Program-made: the position numbers and the translations under genes | Notes under the pieces: model-generated | Databases searched by the model: none | The model's input: the letters and a program-made list of their open reading frames with translations, nothing else | Told to the model about the DNA's origin: nothing | NCBI RefSeq assembly: GCF_033118175.1 | Contig: NC_083695.1 | Coordinates: 33,621,607-33,685,606, forward strand | Length of the DNA stretch: 64,000 nucleotides | DNA from: Dama dama | Taxonomy: Eukaryota; Chordata; Mammalia; Artiodactyla; Cervidae | Direction of reading: 5' to 3' | Shown: in pieces, positions 45,297 to 55,619 of the stretch | Layout of the letters: each line of letters starts with the position of its first letter | Position numbering within the stretch: position 1 is the stretch's first letter

Positions 45297-45500
45297 ATGT
45301 TGAAGCCATTGAACTCTAGAGTCAGACCTGGATTTAAATTCATCTCTTCCCAGCTTTGTGTCATGGGACAATCAGTTTTATCTCTCTAAGCCTCAGTTTC
45401 TATACTGACCCTTTAAAGTTGTTGAGGGAGATGAAATAAATCATTTATAAGAAGTACTCATAAAGACAATGCCTGGCATTCAGTGAATATGCTGCTTATA
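45297..45500 (+). mobile_element. MIR SINE
   Basis: AACTCTAGAGTCAGACCTGG, CTCTCTAAGCCTCAGTTTCT, AATGCCTGGCATTCAGTGAA: body, core and LINE2-like tail. Confidence 0.88.
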
Positions 45501-45984
45501 CACAGAGTTGAAGTCAGTAATACTGGCCTACAAAAGACATTTAATAAACATTGTTGAATAAATAAAATATGTGAACATGACAGGAAATTTTACTTAAAAA
45601 AGTTGTGTTTAGGTCAGAAAGAAGATGTGGCTCTCAAGTAATGAGACCTTGGTTTTATAGGACTTCAAGAACTCAGGAAGAAATGCCAAAGGAAAGCTTT
45701 CAGAAGGATTTTGAACAGCAGCAGCATATTGAAATAAATGTACACAGCCTGGATAGCTGGAAACACATTTAGATGTAAGTGTTCTGTTAAAAGTGTATTT
45801 TGACATTGTAATGTTGTAGCTGTTCTTTACATGGCCCACCTCAAAATACCCTTAGTACTGTGTTCATTCAGCAAACACTTTCTGAGTACTGAGTGTGCTA
45901 AGCACTGCCACAGCTCAAGGTCCTCGTGGAGTGTTTTACTGTGATGGGGTGACATAGTCTCACCGCCCAACAGGCACTTTGGCT
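45501..45984. other. unassigned DNA with a possible L2 end
   Basis: 45860-45935 (TTCATTCAGCAAACACTTTC, GAGTGTGCTAAGCACTG) looks like an antisense L2 terminus. Nothing else recognised. Confidence 0.4.
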
Positions 45985-46110
45985 AAGCTCTGGAGAGCCT
46001 GGCACTTTGACTCAGGAAAACCCCAGGTTTAAACCTGTTCCTAGAGAATGAGTCCTGACTCTGGACCTCAGTCTTCTCATCTATAAAATAAGAGCATTCG
46101 AAAGACAACT
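45985..46110 (+). mobile_element. MIR fragment
   Basis: CTCTGGACCTCAGTCTTCTC followed by ATCTATAAAATAAGAGCATT, the MIR core. Confidence 0.7.
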
Positions 46111-46254
46111 TCCTTTTTTTTTTCTTTTTTATACCACAAGCTGAAAGAAATCAGTTGTGACCCAGAACTTACTCACATTTACACACAGACACACAAAACA
46201 TAAAGCGATTTCACGAGTGCCAAGACCACTTCCAGTTCTGAAATGTTTGTTTTT

Positions 46255-46500
46255 CTAGTGGAAAAAGGTCTGGCAAGGAACCAAAAGCCCTGATTGTTGG
46301 TGGCTGTCAGCCTTATGGGATCTTCGGCAGATTATTTCAGCTCTTCACACACTTCTTTATGAAATCAGGTTCTTGGACTTGATCTCTGAAGTCCCTCCAT
46401 TTCTGAAATTCTGTTTTGTGATCATTTAATTCTTTTAAGCAGTCATTATTGAGTATCCTGTGCCAGGCACTTTCTAGGGCCAGGAGAATGAATCTTGGAC
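46255..46500 (+). mobile_element. MIR-like fragment followed by an L2 end
   Basis: 46255-46410 reads like a MIR (GATCTTCGGCAGATTATTTC, then TTGATCTCTGAAGTCCCTCC). 46425-46500 (TTATTGAGTATCCTGTGCCA, GGCACTTTCTAGGGCC) reads like an antisense L2 terminus. Confidence 0.5.
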
Positions 46501-47799
46501 CTACCATCTTACTGAGTGAGTCAGGGTAGATGGCACAAAGACGGAAACAGGTGTGTATGCTTGCTCCAGAGTTGGTTTATAACCTGCCGGAAGGTCCTTA
46601 ATAAAAGGTCATGATCTCCGCTTGTCTCCTATCTGGGCCTCAGCCATTTTTATAGTTCAATAAATGGGCATTAAATGCACTGAATCACCAAACACATATT
46701 TTCACCACATTTCCACCACGCTGCATCCTGAAGGAAAGGAGTTTCCAGGGGGGACTCACTGCCCGTTCTCTGTACCCAGAGCCGGCAAGCCCTAGTGACA
46801 AGGAGAAATGCTTGCACATGTGGCACAAGCTGCAAGTTGTGAAGGACAAATGGAGGATACATAATATAGCTGAGTGCTGAGTTAATTGTCTTACTAAAGT
46901 CCAAATGTTATTTTTCAGCCCTCACTCCCCCACCCTGTGAGCCGCTTACTTTTATCAGATTTTTAAAATCAATGTCATGCAAAAAAAAAATTCCATTCAT
47001 ATTAATCCAAAAATGTTTCTTCACTTGACCCACAGCCCTATCCATGTGACCACTTTCCATCAGAAGATAGCTGTTTGAATTGTCAGTTCAAAAGCTCCCA
47101 CTGCCCAGCAAGGCCAAATGCCAACACACAAAACAACCTTTCAAACCAGTTAAGTTTATCTCTATGCCAAACACAGCTTTGAAATACAAGTTTAGATAGA
47201 ATGTGAACTGCTGATGAAGAATTGCTTCAATGGAATCAGCCCTGTAAAGGGCCAAAGGAGTAAACGTGATCTTCCACGTGAATGAACTGCAATGGCTGCA
47301 TATTGATGAGACACATTCAAGTCTTACCTTCAGTGGTGCAGTCAAAAGTAGACTCTTTCCTCGATTGGGTATGAAAGCCTATTTATAAACAGCTTTACCA
47401 GCTCTGTGGTACTAGAGAGTTGGACGACTGGAAGAGAGGATGGAAGTTCTGCCTGTTACGAAGGATTATTCTGTGTGGCTCTATAAAAGCAGGGCCCTTG
47501 GCCCTACCCTCACTGTGTGAGTCAGCGTCTCCTTCTTTTAGGCGCCCCTGCTCCCATTCTCAGTCTCTGTCTGCTGCTGTTTACCCTCAGCAGCAGCAGG
47601 GAAGCAAAAGGTAGAAGAGCCAAGCACAAAACAGGCCCGTCCCAGTGCCGAGTGTGTGGTGTTCTCTGTCTAGGAATTGCTCTTTGGCTACAGACCCATT
47701 ACTCAGAGTGAACGCAGGGGTGGTTTAGGTTAGAACTTTTCTGGGAAGCAATAAAGCTATCCAGGAAGCCATTGTAAACCACACAACCCAAAAAATGTT
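46501..47799. other. apparently single-copy intergenic DNA
   Basis: The least repetitive-looking stretch of the window. It holds a TATAAAAG motif at 47482-47489, an AP-1-type TGAGTCA at 47517-47523 and short open frames without known domains. I see no gene I can name. A regulatory element or lncRNA start is possible but unproven. Confidence 0.4.
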
Positions 47800-48130
47800 C
47801 CTTGAGACCTAATACATACCAACAAATTCCAGGTCCCGGGGATGGGCTCCCTGCTCTCATGGAGCACACACTTAGTGAGACAGGAACAGTAATAAATAAT
47901 TATATCATGTATCGTGTGGTGTTCAGGGTAAGAAAGATAAATCAGGACAAGGGGAAAGATGCTATCCTAGATAGACTGCTTAGACAAGTTTCCTCTGACA
48001 AGGCAATATTTGAATGAAGATTGAGTCACACACATATCTTAGGCAAGAGTTTCAGGCACAAGAAACAGCAAGAAAAAAGTCCTTGCTAGAGATGTGCTTG
48101 GCTGTTTGAGGCCCCAAAGGTGACACTCTG
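47800..48130 (-). mobile_element. L2 LINE 3' region, antisense
   Basis: GGGGATGGGCTCCCTGCTCT, CATGGAGCACACACTTAGTG, TGAGACAGGAACAGTAATAA and AGAGTTTCAGGCACAAGAAACAG follow the reverse complement of the L2 3' end. Confidence 0.7.
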
Positions 48131-48469
48131 AGGAGCCAGTGACAGAAATTCCTCCTGGGGTGACTCTTACAGGAGATAATTGAGTTAGGTGGCGAATAAA
48201 GAGTTTCTTACTAAGATTGCTAGTGCTCTCTGCATGTGGGTGGTGGGTTGATCCTACCCATAATGTGCACTCACATCTTCTAATCCCTCAATCTAGTCTC
48301 CTCAACATGTGTTTTTTCAAAGTGCCAAAGTTGCTAAAATCTAAGCTGCTTCACAGGCAAAAACCCACAATAGAATGAAAAAAGAAAAATAAGTCTGGTC
48401 TTAAAAATATTTGTAAAGAAAAATAAGTCTTTGGTTATTTTCTGTTGATCATCTACTAAATACAGACAC
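48131..48469. other. unassigned intergenic DNA
   Basis: Nothing recognised. Confidence 0.4.
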
Positions 48470-48511
48470 ATTATATATATACATATATATATATACACAC
48501 ACACACATATG

Positions 48512-48545
<34 letters not shown>

Positions 48546-48547
48546 AA
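48470..48547. repeat. compound (TA)n(CA)n(TA)n microsatellite
   Basis: TA run, CA run with a TATG interruption, then a second TA run; 78 bp in all. Likely polymorphic. Confidence 0.95.
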
Positions 48548-48551
48548 TCAT

Positions 48552-48670
48552 TCTGTAATAGGTGTTATTATCCTCATTTTACACATGAGTAACCTGGATC
48601 CTGCCTTGAACCCAGGCTGTCTGACTGCAGAGCCTGTGTTCTTTTCCACTGTAGAGCATCACCTCCTGTG
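48552..48670 (-). mobile_element. MIR SINE, antisense
   Basis: TTATTATCCTCATTTTACAC, TTGAACCCAGGCTGTCTGAC, GCAGAGCCTGTGTTCTTTTC: reverse complement of MIR. Confidence 0.82.
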
Positions 48671-50364
48671 TGCTGACTATGTGCATTGGATACTACAGAC
48701 GCATTGCTAGCCCACTGATTACAAAGTGTTGTCAGAGAGCAGACTTCCAGATTGGTTTGAGACTATGCAGCTCCCCCACCCCCACCCCCACCCAGAAATG
48801 ACTGGCAAACTGTTTGTACATGGCAGCTGTCAATTCTTCAAAACCTGTGTTTCTCCTCAGTGTATGTCATGTCTCCATTGCAAGTTCAGCCATCCCACAA
48901 ACCTAGGTGATGGAACAAAATGCTACCTTCAGCCCAACTTACATCTGAAGACCTCAGATGATATTAGGGCAACGCCTGCTTTGCTCTCAGAGATATTGCC
49001 ATATGCTTTCACAGTTAACCAGTGCTTTCTTCTAAACTAGCACCCACCCACATATGAAATGGCACAAATAGGTTAATACTTGTTTTCCTTTCTTTAAAGA
49101 GACATCTAGTACCTGGAATCATGGAATGTCGAGCATCAAAATGGACCTGAGATTTTTTTTTTTTAAGACCCACCATCCCCTGATGGTTCTCTTGCTGCCC
49201 CATATTTTACCCAGTGGTCATTCTGTTCATGTTGAACACTCCAGTTTCCAGGGAACACACTACCCCCGGAACAGCTCTTCTGTTTCTGAGTGGCTTTGAG
49301 CAGCTTTCTAACACTGGGCCAATGTCTCTCCTCACTTAGGCTCTACTCTGTGAAATTAATTCATACTCTTCCTGGGAGGCTATGCAGTACATCTAATCCC
49401 TGTAACAGGGAAACCAAATATTTGTCCTATACTTTTATTAATGTAGCCTAAAATCACAGCCTTTTTTGGTACTCACATTATACTATTGATTCACATTGAG
49501 GCTTTCATCAGCTAAAACTTGTGGTGCTTTTTTTTTAAGCTTACTACTGTTAAGCCATATCTCTGTGTCCCCACTAATACAGTCAATTTAATAGAAAATT
49601 ACAAGACATTTATCTCTATTAAAGGTTTATCTTGTAATAGAAAATTACAATACGTTTATCTCTATTAAAGATGCACATCTATTAACTAGATCTTTCTGGA
49701 TCTTGATGTTTTTATCCATTTTCTTGCTATCCCTCTCACCTTCACTTCATCTGTGATAATTTGGGAAAGCATCTGTCATCAGGACTTTAAAAGTCATATA
49801 CCTGTAGAGGCCCAGGAGTGGATCAATGGGACTGGTTTTAACTGTACACTCTGTGAGTGATGTGGGCTCTGTGAACAGGGGAACAAGAGTCCCTTGGCAG
49901 AGGAGCAGCTCCTACTTACTTCAGCTGACTGTTGCTCTACAGGAATGCAAATACACTATGACCTGATCACCAGCTTCTTTTAGAATCTGGAATTCTGGAT
50001 TTTTTTTTTTTTTTTTTTTTTTTAGTCTACTGATTTCAAAACACAGACTCTATTTTTTACCAGCATATGGGATAAAGGTATCTATAGAACAGGTGTCCTG
50101 TGGGCCATCAGTTGGCAATCAATTAATTCATTCCACACTAAAGTAATTGAACTGTCAGAGCCTGTGACATCACTAGAAACTACCCTCTGAGGCATTCTGA
50201 ATTCATTCCCCAGCCCCTTCTGAACGTGGTCCTTCAACCACTTACTAAGTCTTTTCTACCTGGATTGATATCCAGCCCTCATTTGCCATCTTGCCCAGAT
50301 ACACTGGGGACTGCTCCATAGAGGAAGTGTTTCATTTCAGAAGGGAATACATATAGTGAAGGAA
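48671..50364. other. mostly unassigned intergenic DNA
   Basis: Contains a CCCCCACCC-type run (48773-48793), a 35-bp tandem duplication (49590-49670) and a T-tract (50000-50023). No gene or RNA recognised. Confidence 0.45.
49590..49670. repeat. 35-bp direct duplication, period 46
   Basis: Two copies beginning AATAGAAAATTACAA and ending TTATCTCTATTAAAG (49590-49624 and 49636-49670) differ at two positions and are separated by 11 bp. Confidence 0.9.
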
Positions 50365-50590
50365 GAGTTCAGGCATTGCTGGGGTCTCATCTTTCCCCTG
50401 CTACTTCCTGGCTGTGTGACTTTGGGCAAATTCCTTCACTTCTCTGTGCTTTAGTTTTCTCTCAGTAAAATGAAGGTAATGATAGTGTCCACTTCAGAGA
50501 GTTAGCATAAGTATTTTACAAAATCGTACCTGTAGGATGCTTAGCTCAGGGTCTAGTGCATAGGAATTGTTCAATAAATTTTACCTACAC
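50365..50590 (+). mobile_element. MIR SINE, near full length
   Basis: CTACTTCCTGGCTGTGTGAC, TTGGGCAAATTCCTTCACTT, CTCAGTAAAATGAAGGTAAT, CATAGGAATTGTTCAATAAA: well preserved from the tRNA-derived part to the tail. Confidence 0.92.
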
Positions 50591-50861
50591 TTATTACTTT
50601 TATGGTTATATACTTCGTACTTTGTTATTAATATGAATCACATTATTATATCTGATGTCTACTATAGATAGTGACTGGACAATAAGAACAACCCAGTGAG
50701 CACAGTTGGAAGTTGGAAACATCTCCAGCCTTTGTCCTTCACTTGTGACCCCCTCAGCCTGGAAACCTTGGCATATTGTTAAAGCTCCTCTTAGAGAAAA
50801 TACTTCCAATGGTGAGAGTTGCAATCTCAATTTTGCCTTCATATGACACACACCAAATCAT

Positions 50862-51235
50862 GCTATTCCTCTCCTTGAAAACTTTGAGCATTTCCTCTTT
50901 CTTGCAGAATGGAGTTCACACTCCTTTGCCTGTGATTTAAGGTTCTCTCCCACCTCCTATCTGCCCATAGCTTCAGCTCTTCCATCAGGAGAACTTCCCC
51001 AGGGGCCTCCACCTTAGGAACTCTCTACCTACAACTTGCCACTCCCTGGATGTGTCCCAGGACCTTTTGTACTCATTCTGTGAGCTCATCTCCCAGGTAA
51101 GAAGCCCTCACCTTGCCATTCACTGACTAAATCCCATTCATCCTTCAAACCCTGTGAAATTCAAGTCTACTGTGAGAAGTTCTTCTCTTAAATTCTTTAG
51201 CATTTACTGTTTCTACCACTTACCTGGCCTTAGCA
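50862..51235 (+). mobile_element. L2 LINE 3' region
   Basis: CATGCTATTCCTCTCCTTGA, GAATGGAGTTCACACTCCTT, CCATTCATCCTTCAAACCCT, AAATTCTTTAGCATTTACTG: typical L2 non-coding 3' half. Confidence 0.85.
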
Positions 51236-51316
51236 TGTTCTGCTTTCTGTTGTTGCTTGACTGGTAAGCTACAGAAGACGGACTGGATCTTGGCCTTTTT
51301 TTGTGAGTCTCCCCTC

Positions 51317-51317
<1 letters not shown>

Positions 51318-51353
<36 letters not shown>
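51318..51353. repeat. (AC)n microsatellite
   Basis: About 18 uninterrupted AC units; the longest pure dinucleotide run in the window. Confidence 0.97.
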
Positions 51354-51355
<2 letters not shown>

Positions 51356-52039
51356 CCCACATAGCACAAGGCTGAGAACATTGAGAATGCTCGATAAAGA
51401 AACATTTTTGGCCTGACTGAATGGCCTGAAGGACTGTTCCTTTCAACAATTATGGCCCAATAAATTATACTGGCATTGCCTCCTAGAGAGAAAGGCCACA
51501 CTAAGGCTCCACAGATGGGGAAACTCTCTGCCAAAACCCAGATTCAGGGCAGCCTTGGCCCTGTTTGGCTGTCTACCTGAATCTGGGTTTAACAACTTGG
51601 GCTACAGTTTTACAGCCTAAGTCACCAGGCTCAGCACAACAGCATGAGTTCTTTGTCCACATGCTGGTGCCAGGTGTTAAGCGAACTGGCTCACTCTGCT
51701 TAAGGAGACCTGCGGGTGGGGGAGGGGCTGCCTGTGCTCCAAGCTGTCAAGCCAGGGGGCTTGTCTGCAAAAGGAGCCTTCATCTGGACCCTAAACAGGA
51801 AAAAAGAAATGAGGAAAGTTTATAACATGAGGATTCCAGGCTGGATGCTGGGGAAAGGGGGGTGGGGAAGTAGAATGACCTTTAAGGTCATGACTGAATG
51901 GGACAAAGCTGAGAAAAATGGCCTAAACTCAATCAGATTTTATTTATTTACTCAATCAGATAAATTGTAAGAGTTATGCAGTCCTAGGAAGGTGAAAGAA
52001 GATGGGAATCCATCAAATTAAATCTTTAGAGTTGAGGTT
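51354..52039. other. unassigned intergenic DNA
   Basis: Overlapping short open frames at 51565-51970 have no recognisable domain and no supporting splice or start context; not called as a gene. Confidence 0.45.
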
Positions 52040-52141
52040 ACTTTTTTTTGGCCAAACCATGCAGTATATAGGATCTTAGTTCCCCGACAGGGATCAAACC
52101 CGTGCCCCCTGCAGTGGGAAGCGTGAAGTCCTAACCACTGG
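52040..52141 (-). mobile_element. CHR SINE, left part (split)
   Basis: GGATCTTAGTTCCCCGACAG, GTGCCCCCTGCAGTGGGAAG, AGTCCTAACCACTGG. Continues at 52465 after a SINE insertion. Confidence 0.92.
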
Positions 52142-52464
52142 CTGGGCTGTGCTGTGCTTAGTCACTCAATTATGTCTGACGGTTTGCAACCCCATGGAGT
52201 GTAGCCCACCAGGCCCCTCTTGGGGAGGAGAATCCGTGGGAATTCTCCAGGCAAGAATACTGGGGATCTTCCCAACCCAGTGATTGAACCCAGGTCTCCC
52301 GCATTGCAGGCAGATTCTTTACCAGCTGAGCCACCAGGGAACCCCAAGAATATGGGAGTGGGTAGTCCATCCCTTCTCCAGGGGATCATCCAGACCCAGG
52401 AATCCAACCAGGGTCTCCTACATTGTAGGCGGATTCTTTACTATCTGAGCCACCAGGGAAGGCC
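52142..52464 (-). mobile_element. dimeric Bov-tA SINE with TSD
   Basis: Read on the minus strand: one tRNA-like head unit, then a junction (ATTCTTGGGGTTCCCTGG), then a second head plus the BovB-like tail. Target duplication CCTAACCACTGG (52130-52141) / CCTAACCACTAG (52465-52476) lies in a CHR SINE. Both heads are within one TSD pair. Confidence 0.9.
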
Positions 52465-52492
52465 CCTAACCACTAGACCACCAGGGAGTTCC
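52465..52492 (-). mobile_element. CHR SINE, right part (split)
   Basis: CCTAACCACTAGACCACCAG then GGAGTTCC, the head end of the antisense CHR copy begun at 52040. Confidence 0.9.
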
Positions 52493-52512
52493 AAAGATTA
52501 CATATTTTAAGA

Positions 52513-52703
52513 CAGGGTCCCCAACCTCTGGACCGTGGACCAGTACCTCTGGTCAGATCAGCAACAGCGTTACATTAGAATAAAGTGCACTATAAGCATA
52601 ATGCGCTTGAAGTATCCTGAAACGATCCCCCCAAACCCCAGTCCCTGGAAAGATTGTCTTCCACAAAGTCTGTCCCTGGTGCCAAAAAGGTTGGGGACCA
52701 CTG
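52513..52703 (+). mobile_element. hAT non-autonomous element with 8-bp TSD
   Basis: Terminal inverted repeats CAGGGTCCCCAACC and GGTTGGGGACCACTG enclose 191 bp. Eight-base flanks TTTTAAGA (52505-52512) and TTTTGAGA (52704-52711) match at 7 of 8, the hallmark of hAT transposition. A widespread eutherian family; I do not recall its name with confidence. Confidence 0.85.
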
Positions 52704-52711
52704 TTTTGAGA

Positions 52712-53109
52712 CAAAGAAATGCAATATCCGCACAAGTGATAGAAGGGTTGGGGACTTTTGTGAGTAGGGGCTGGAAGGGTCTCTGGCTACGTGAGCTGTC
52801 CCTTTTGGGGTATTGAAGTTATCAGTATAGCAGCTATAAATGGGGTTCCAGCCGTGGTGTGATGGTTAAAGCTTAACAACCAATTCTCCAAAAAAAGCCC
52901 TGGCTTGTAGCATTTGCAGATTTCTGTGGTGTAAATATACCCACCATGGTCAATTTCAAACTACTTGGTGGAGGCTCAGAATGTGGGCTTGGGAAGTGCT
53001 TTGCAGCTGGCTCCTGTGAGCCTGGGCGAGTGGTTACAGAGGTGAAAAGTCTGAGTCACCACAAGCTCACCTTCTCAGCTGAGGCTGAGCAAGTTGGTGC
53101 GATGCCTCC
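52712..53109. other. unassigned, probably repeat-derived
   Basis: 52840-53000 (GCTTAACAACCAATTCTCCA, TGGCTTGTAGCATTTGCAGA) feels repeat-like but I cannot name it. No gene seen. Confidence 0.35.
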
Positions 53110-53545
53110 TTGTTTCAGCTTTTGACTCTAAATAAGTGTCCTTTCTGGCTGTATTAAGTGCCAACTTTTTACATTTTTACTCCTTTGGTTGCTGTTTTCT
53201 CTCTTTAAAATGGTCATTTCCTCGAGTGTAGTCCTGAAGTGCTGTCCACTCTTCCTAAGAGCAAGAAGGCTCTGATGTGCCTCACAGAGAAACTTCATGC
53301 GAGAATGGCTTATAGTGCCATTGGTTGTGAGTTCAATGTTAGTGAATCAACAGTATCTATTAAATAAAGTACTTTAAACAGAAATACACATAAAACTAGG
53401 TATGTATGGATCAGGTGACAAACCATTATGACCAGAGGCTCTCGGGAACCTAATTCTGTATTTCCCTGAAGAGTAGTTCACTAATTCAGTGTTTATGCCA
53501 ACTTTATAGGGCACAACTACCTCTGATGAGAATTAGCCGTGCTTT
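53110..53545 (+). mobile_element. pogo/Tigger-like transposon remnant
   Basis: Conceptual translation across 53220-53370 (MCLTEKL...AYSAIGCEFNVSEST) resembles the N-terminal helix-turn-helix of Tigger-type transposases. Other blocks (GTGCCAACTTTTTACATTTT, ATGACCAGAGGCTCTCGGGA, TATAGGGCACAACTACC) fit a Tigger-derived element. Stops interrupt the frame; no catalytic domain is present. Distinct from the Tigger1 at 40763. Confidence 0.65.
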
Positions 53546-53924
53546 CAGAAAGAGTGAGGGGCTGCAGTGGTCCAAGGCAAAGCATCAGAGCCCCAGCAGG
53601 ATGAGCAGGGAGCCCTGCAGGGGAAGCTCAGGGTAGAGAGTCAGAACCTCAGCAGAGAACAGAAGAGGTAGCCCAGGTGGGAAAGATTAATTGTGAACCT
53701 AGGTATGAGTCAAATAAAGAAACATATTAAAGGTAATGGAAGCTAGATTTCACTATATTTCTATCTACTGAAAGGACCCAGGAGCAGCATCACCCCAGTG
53801 GCACAGAGCTCACCTAAGGCCCAGATCTTGGCTTTTAAACATTACTTTTTCCATGGCTTCTTGGAGGAAGAAATGATTCTAGGGCTAGGAGTGAACACAT
53901 GATTCTGTTTGATTTGCATGCTAT

Positions 53925-54150
53925 AAAGGACATCATTAAGACTATGGACAAAATTCTTTCGAAGTTTGAGGAGTTAATGGTGAATATATTAGTATTCACT
54001 TCCTGATTTTAATGGCTCTGTTGTGGTTACACCGGGGAATGTCCTTGTTTGTAGAAAAAAACACACTAAATATTCAGAAGTGATGGGATATAAGATTGGC
54101 AACTTACTCTCAAATGGTTTGGAAAAAAGTTCTTTAAATTGTACTTTCAG
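53925..54150 (+). mobile_element. L1ME-type 3' UTR
   Basis: TGCTATAAAGGACATCATTA, CTTCCTGATTTTAATGGCTC, GGGAATGTCCTTGTTTGTAG, GGCAACTTACTCTCAAATGG. Confidence 0.75.
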
Positions 54151-54179
54151 CCTTTCTGTAGGTTCGTGTTTGTGTTAAA

Positions 54180-54570
54180 AATGTGTAATCAGGTAATTGA
54201 TTAGATTTATAATTTTTAAGTAGAAATCTTACCAAGTTTATATATAGTAGTGAAACATTTCAGAAGAATTAAGTTCACCATATCTATTTGTTTAATTTAT
54301 TAGATTTATAAAAACTTACTTAGGTACTTGGAAGGGTTTATCAGTTAAATAATTGAAGTACTTTTAAAAGGAAATAGAGTATATTACATTTATAAATGCT
54401 GTTTTAAATAGTTGAAAGTATTTAACAGAATCTATAAATAGGACCAAATTACTATTTTTAAAGTAATCACTAAAATGTGCTAGACTTATAAATAGAATAA
54501 AGCCTTTAACTGAATTTAAAAGTTTAATTAATATTAACCTTTTAAACCCAGAGTAAATACAAATAGTTTT
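54180..54570. repeat. AT-rich block with recurring TTATAAAT motif
   Basis: Variants of a short motif (AGATTTATAA, TAGATTTATAAA, CATTTATAAAT, ATCTATAAATAG, GACTTATAAATAG) recur five times between about 54204 and 54495 at irregular 40-100 bp spacing. Not a clean satellite. Confidence 0.45.
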
Positions 54571-55619
54571 TCACGGGTAATGTAGATTCAACAGTTAACT
54601 AGCACTGCTTTAGCACTAATTTTGTGCCTAGAGCAGCCAGGATAAAGAAGAAATATAAAACATAATCTCTGACCTGCTAAGGAGATTATAACTAATCAGT
54701 GCCATGAGATCAGCACACAGGAGACAATAACAAATAAAACAATATGGCAAGTATCAGAAACTGAGATTAAGTGGCATATGCTTGTGTACACCTGTATAAC
54801 CCTAGAAGGCAGAACTCTTATCAAGAGGAAAATAAATGGAAGCAGTTACAATACTCAGCTTTAACACTCAGGATGGGATTAGTCTACACTACAAGAAAAA
54901 ACCAACCTTGAAGTCTCAGAGGCCTAACATGAAATTTGCATCTTGCTCACGCAGGTTAAATGCAGGCCAAAGTAGCTCTTTGCCCTACAGTGAATTTAGG
55001 CATCTAGACACCTTTCACCTTATAGCTCCACCATTTCCAACCATTGCTTCCAGGGTTGCTGCAACAGGAAAACAAGAGCGTGGTTGTTATAAGAATTAAA
55101 ATATGATGTATCATCAGAATGAAAGGGCTTTAAAAATAGTTGTAGGTGTTGTTGTTGCTTTTATTATCATTATCAAGCCGTCCACCAGTTGAACTTTATA
55201 ACTTAGAAACTAGTGAGTTTCCTCTTACTAGGAGGTATCTAAACAGAGGGAGGGCAGCAGTTTATCCAGGATTCCACGAGAAATACTCAAAGACTGGGTC
55301 AGGCTAGACCTATAAGGATCTTTCATGGAGATTCTGTTCTGTTCTAAGTGCACTAGAAAATGAAGGAAATTGGTGTGAAATAGAGGAGATGAGCCTTGGA
55401 AGACGGGGTGAGTTGGTCATGGCCACCACAGCACTTGGCTACAGAATGACTATTCATCAGGTGGCCCCAAAGGAGAGCATGAAGTCAGAAGAGCTGGCTA
55501 AGTTTTCTTCTTCCTCTTTCAAATGTAACATTTGCTTTTTCATTAAGAGTCTACATGCTGTCATTTCAACAGATGATCCTGGGGTTACTGGATATTCACA
55601 TCCAAAAGAATGAAATTGA
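54571..55619. other. mostly unassigned intergenic DNA
   Basis: 54600-54740 resembles a diverged antisense L2 (TTTTGTGCCTAGAGCAGCCA and following). The frames at 54836-55099 and 55389-55613 have no recognisable domain. Confidence 0.4.

Noticed and set aside
46671..47711. Short frames at 46671-46904, 47088-47345 and 47420-47711 as exons of a new gene
   Set aside because: No recognisable domains, no consistent splice signals or poly(A) context; frames of this size are expected by chance.
51565..51970. Overlapping frames of 86 and 84 residues as a small secreted protein
   Set aside because: No signal peptide, no known family, no conservation evidence obtainable here.
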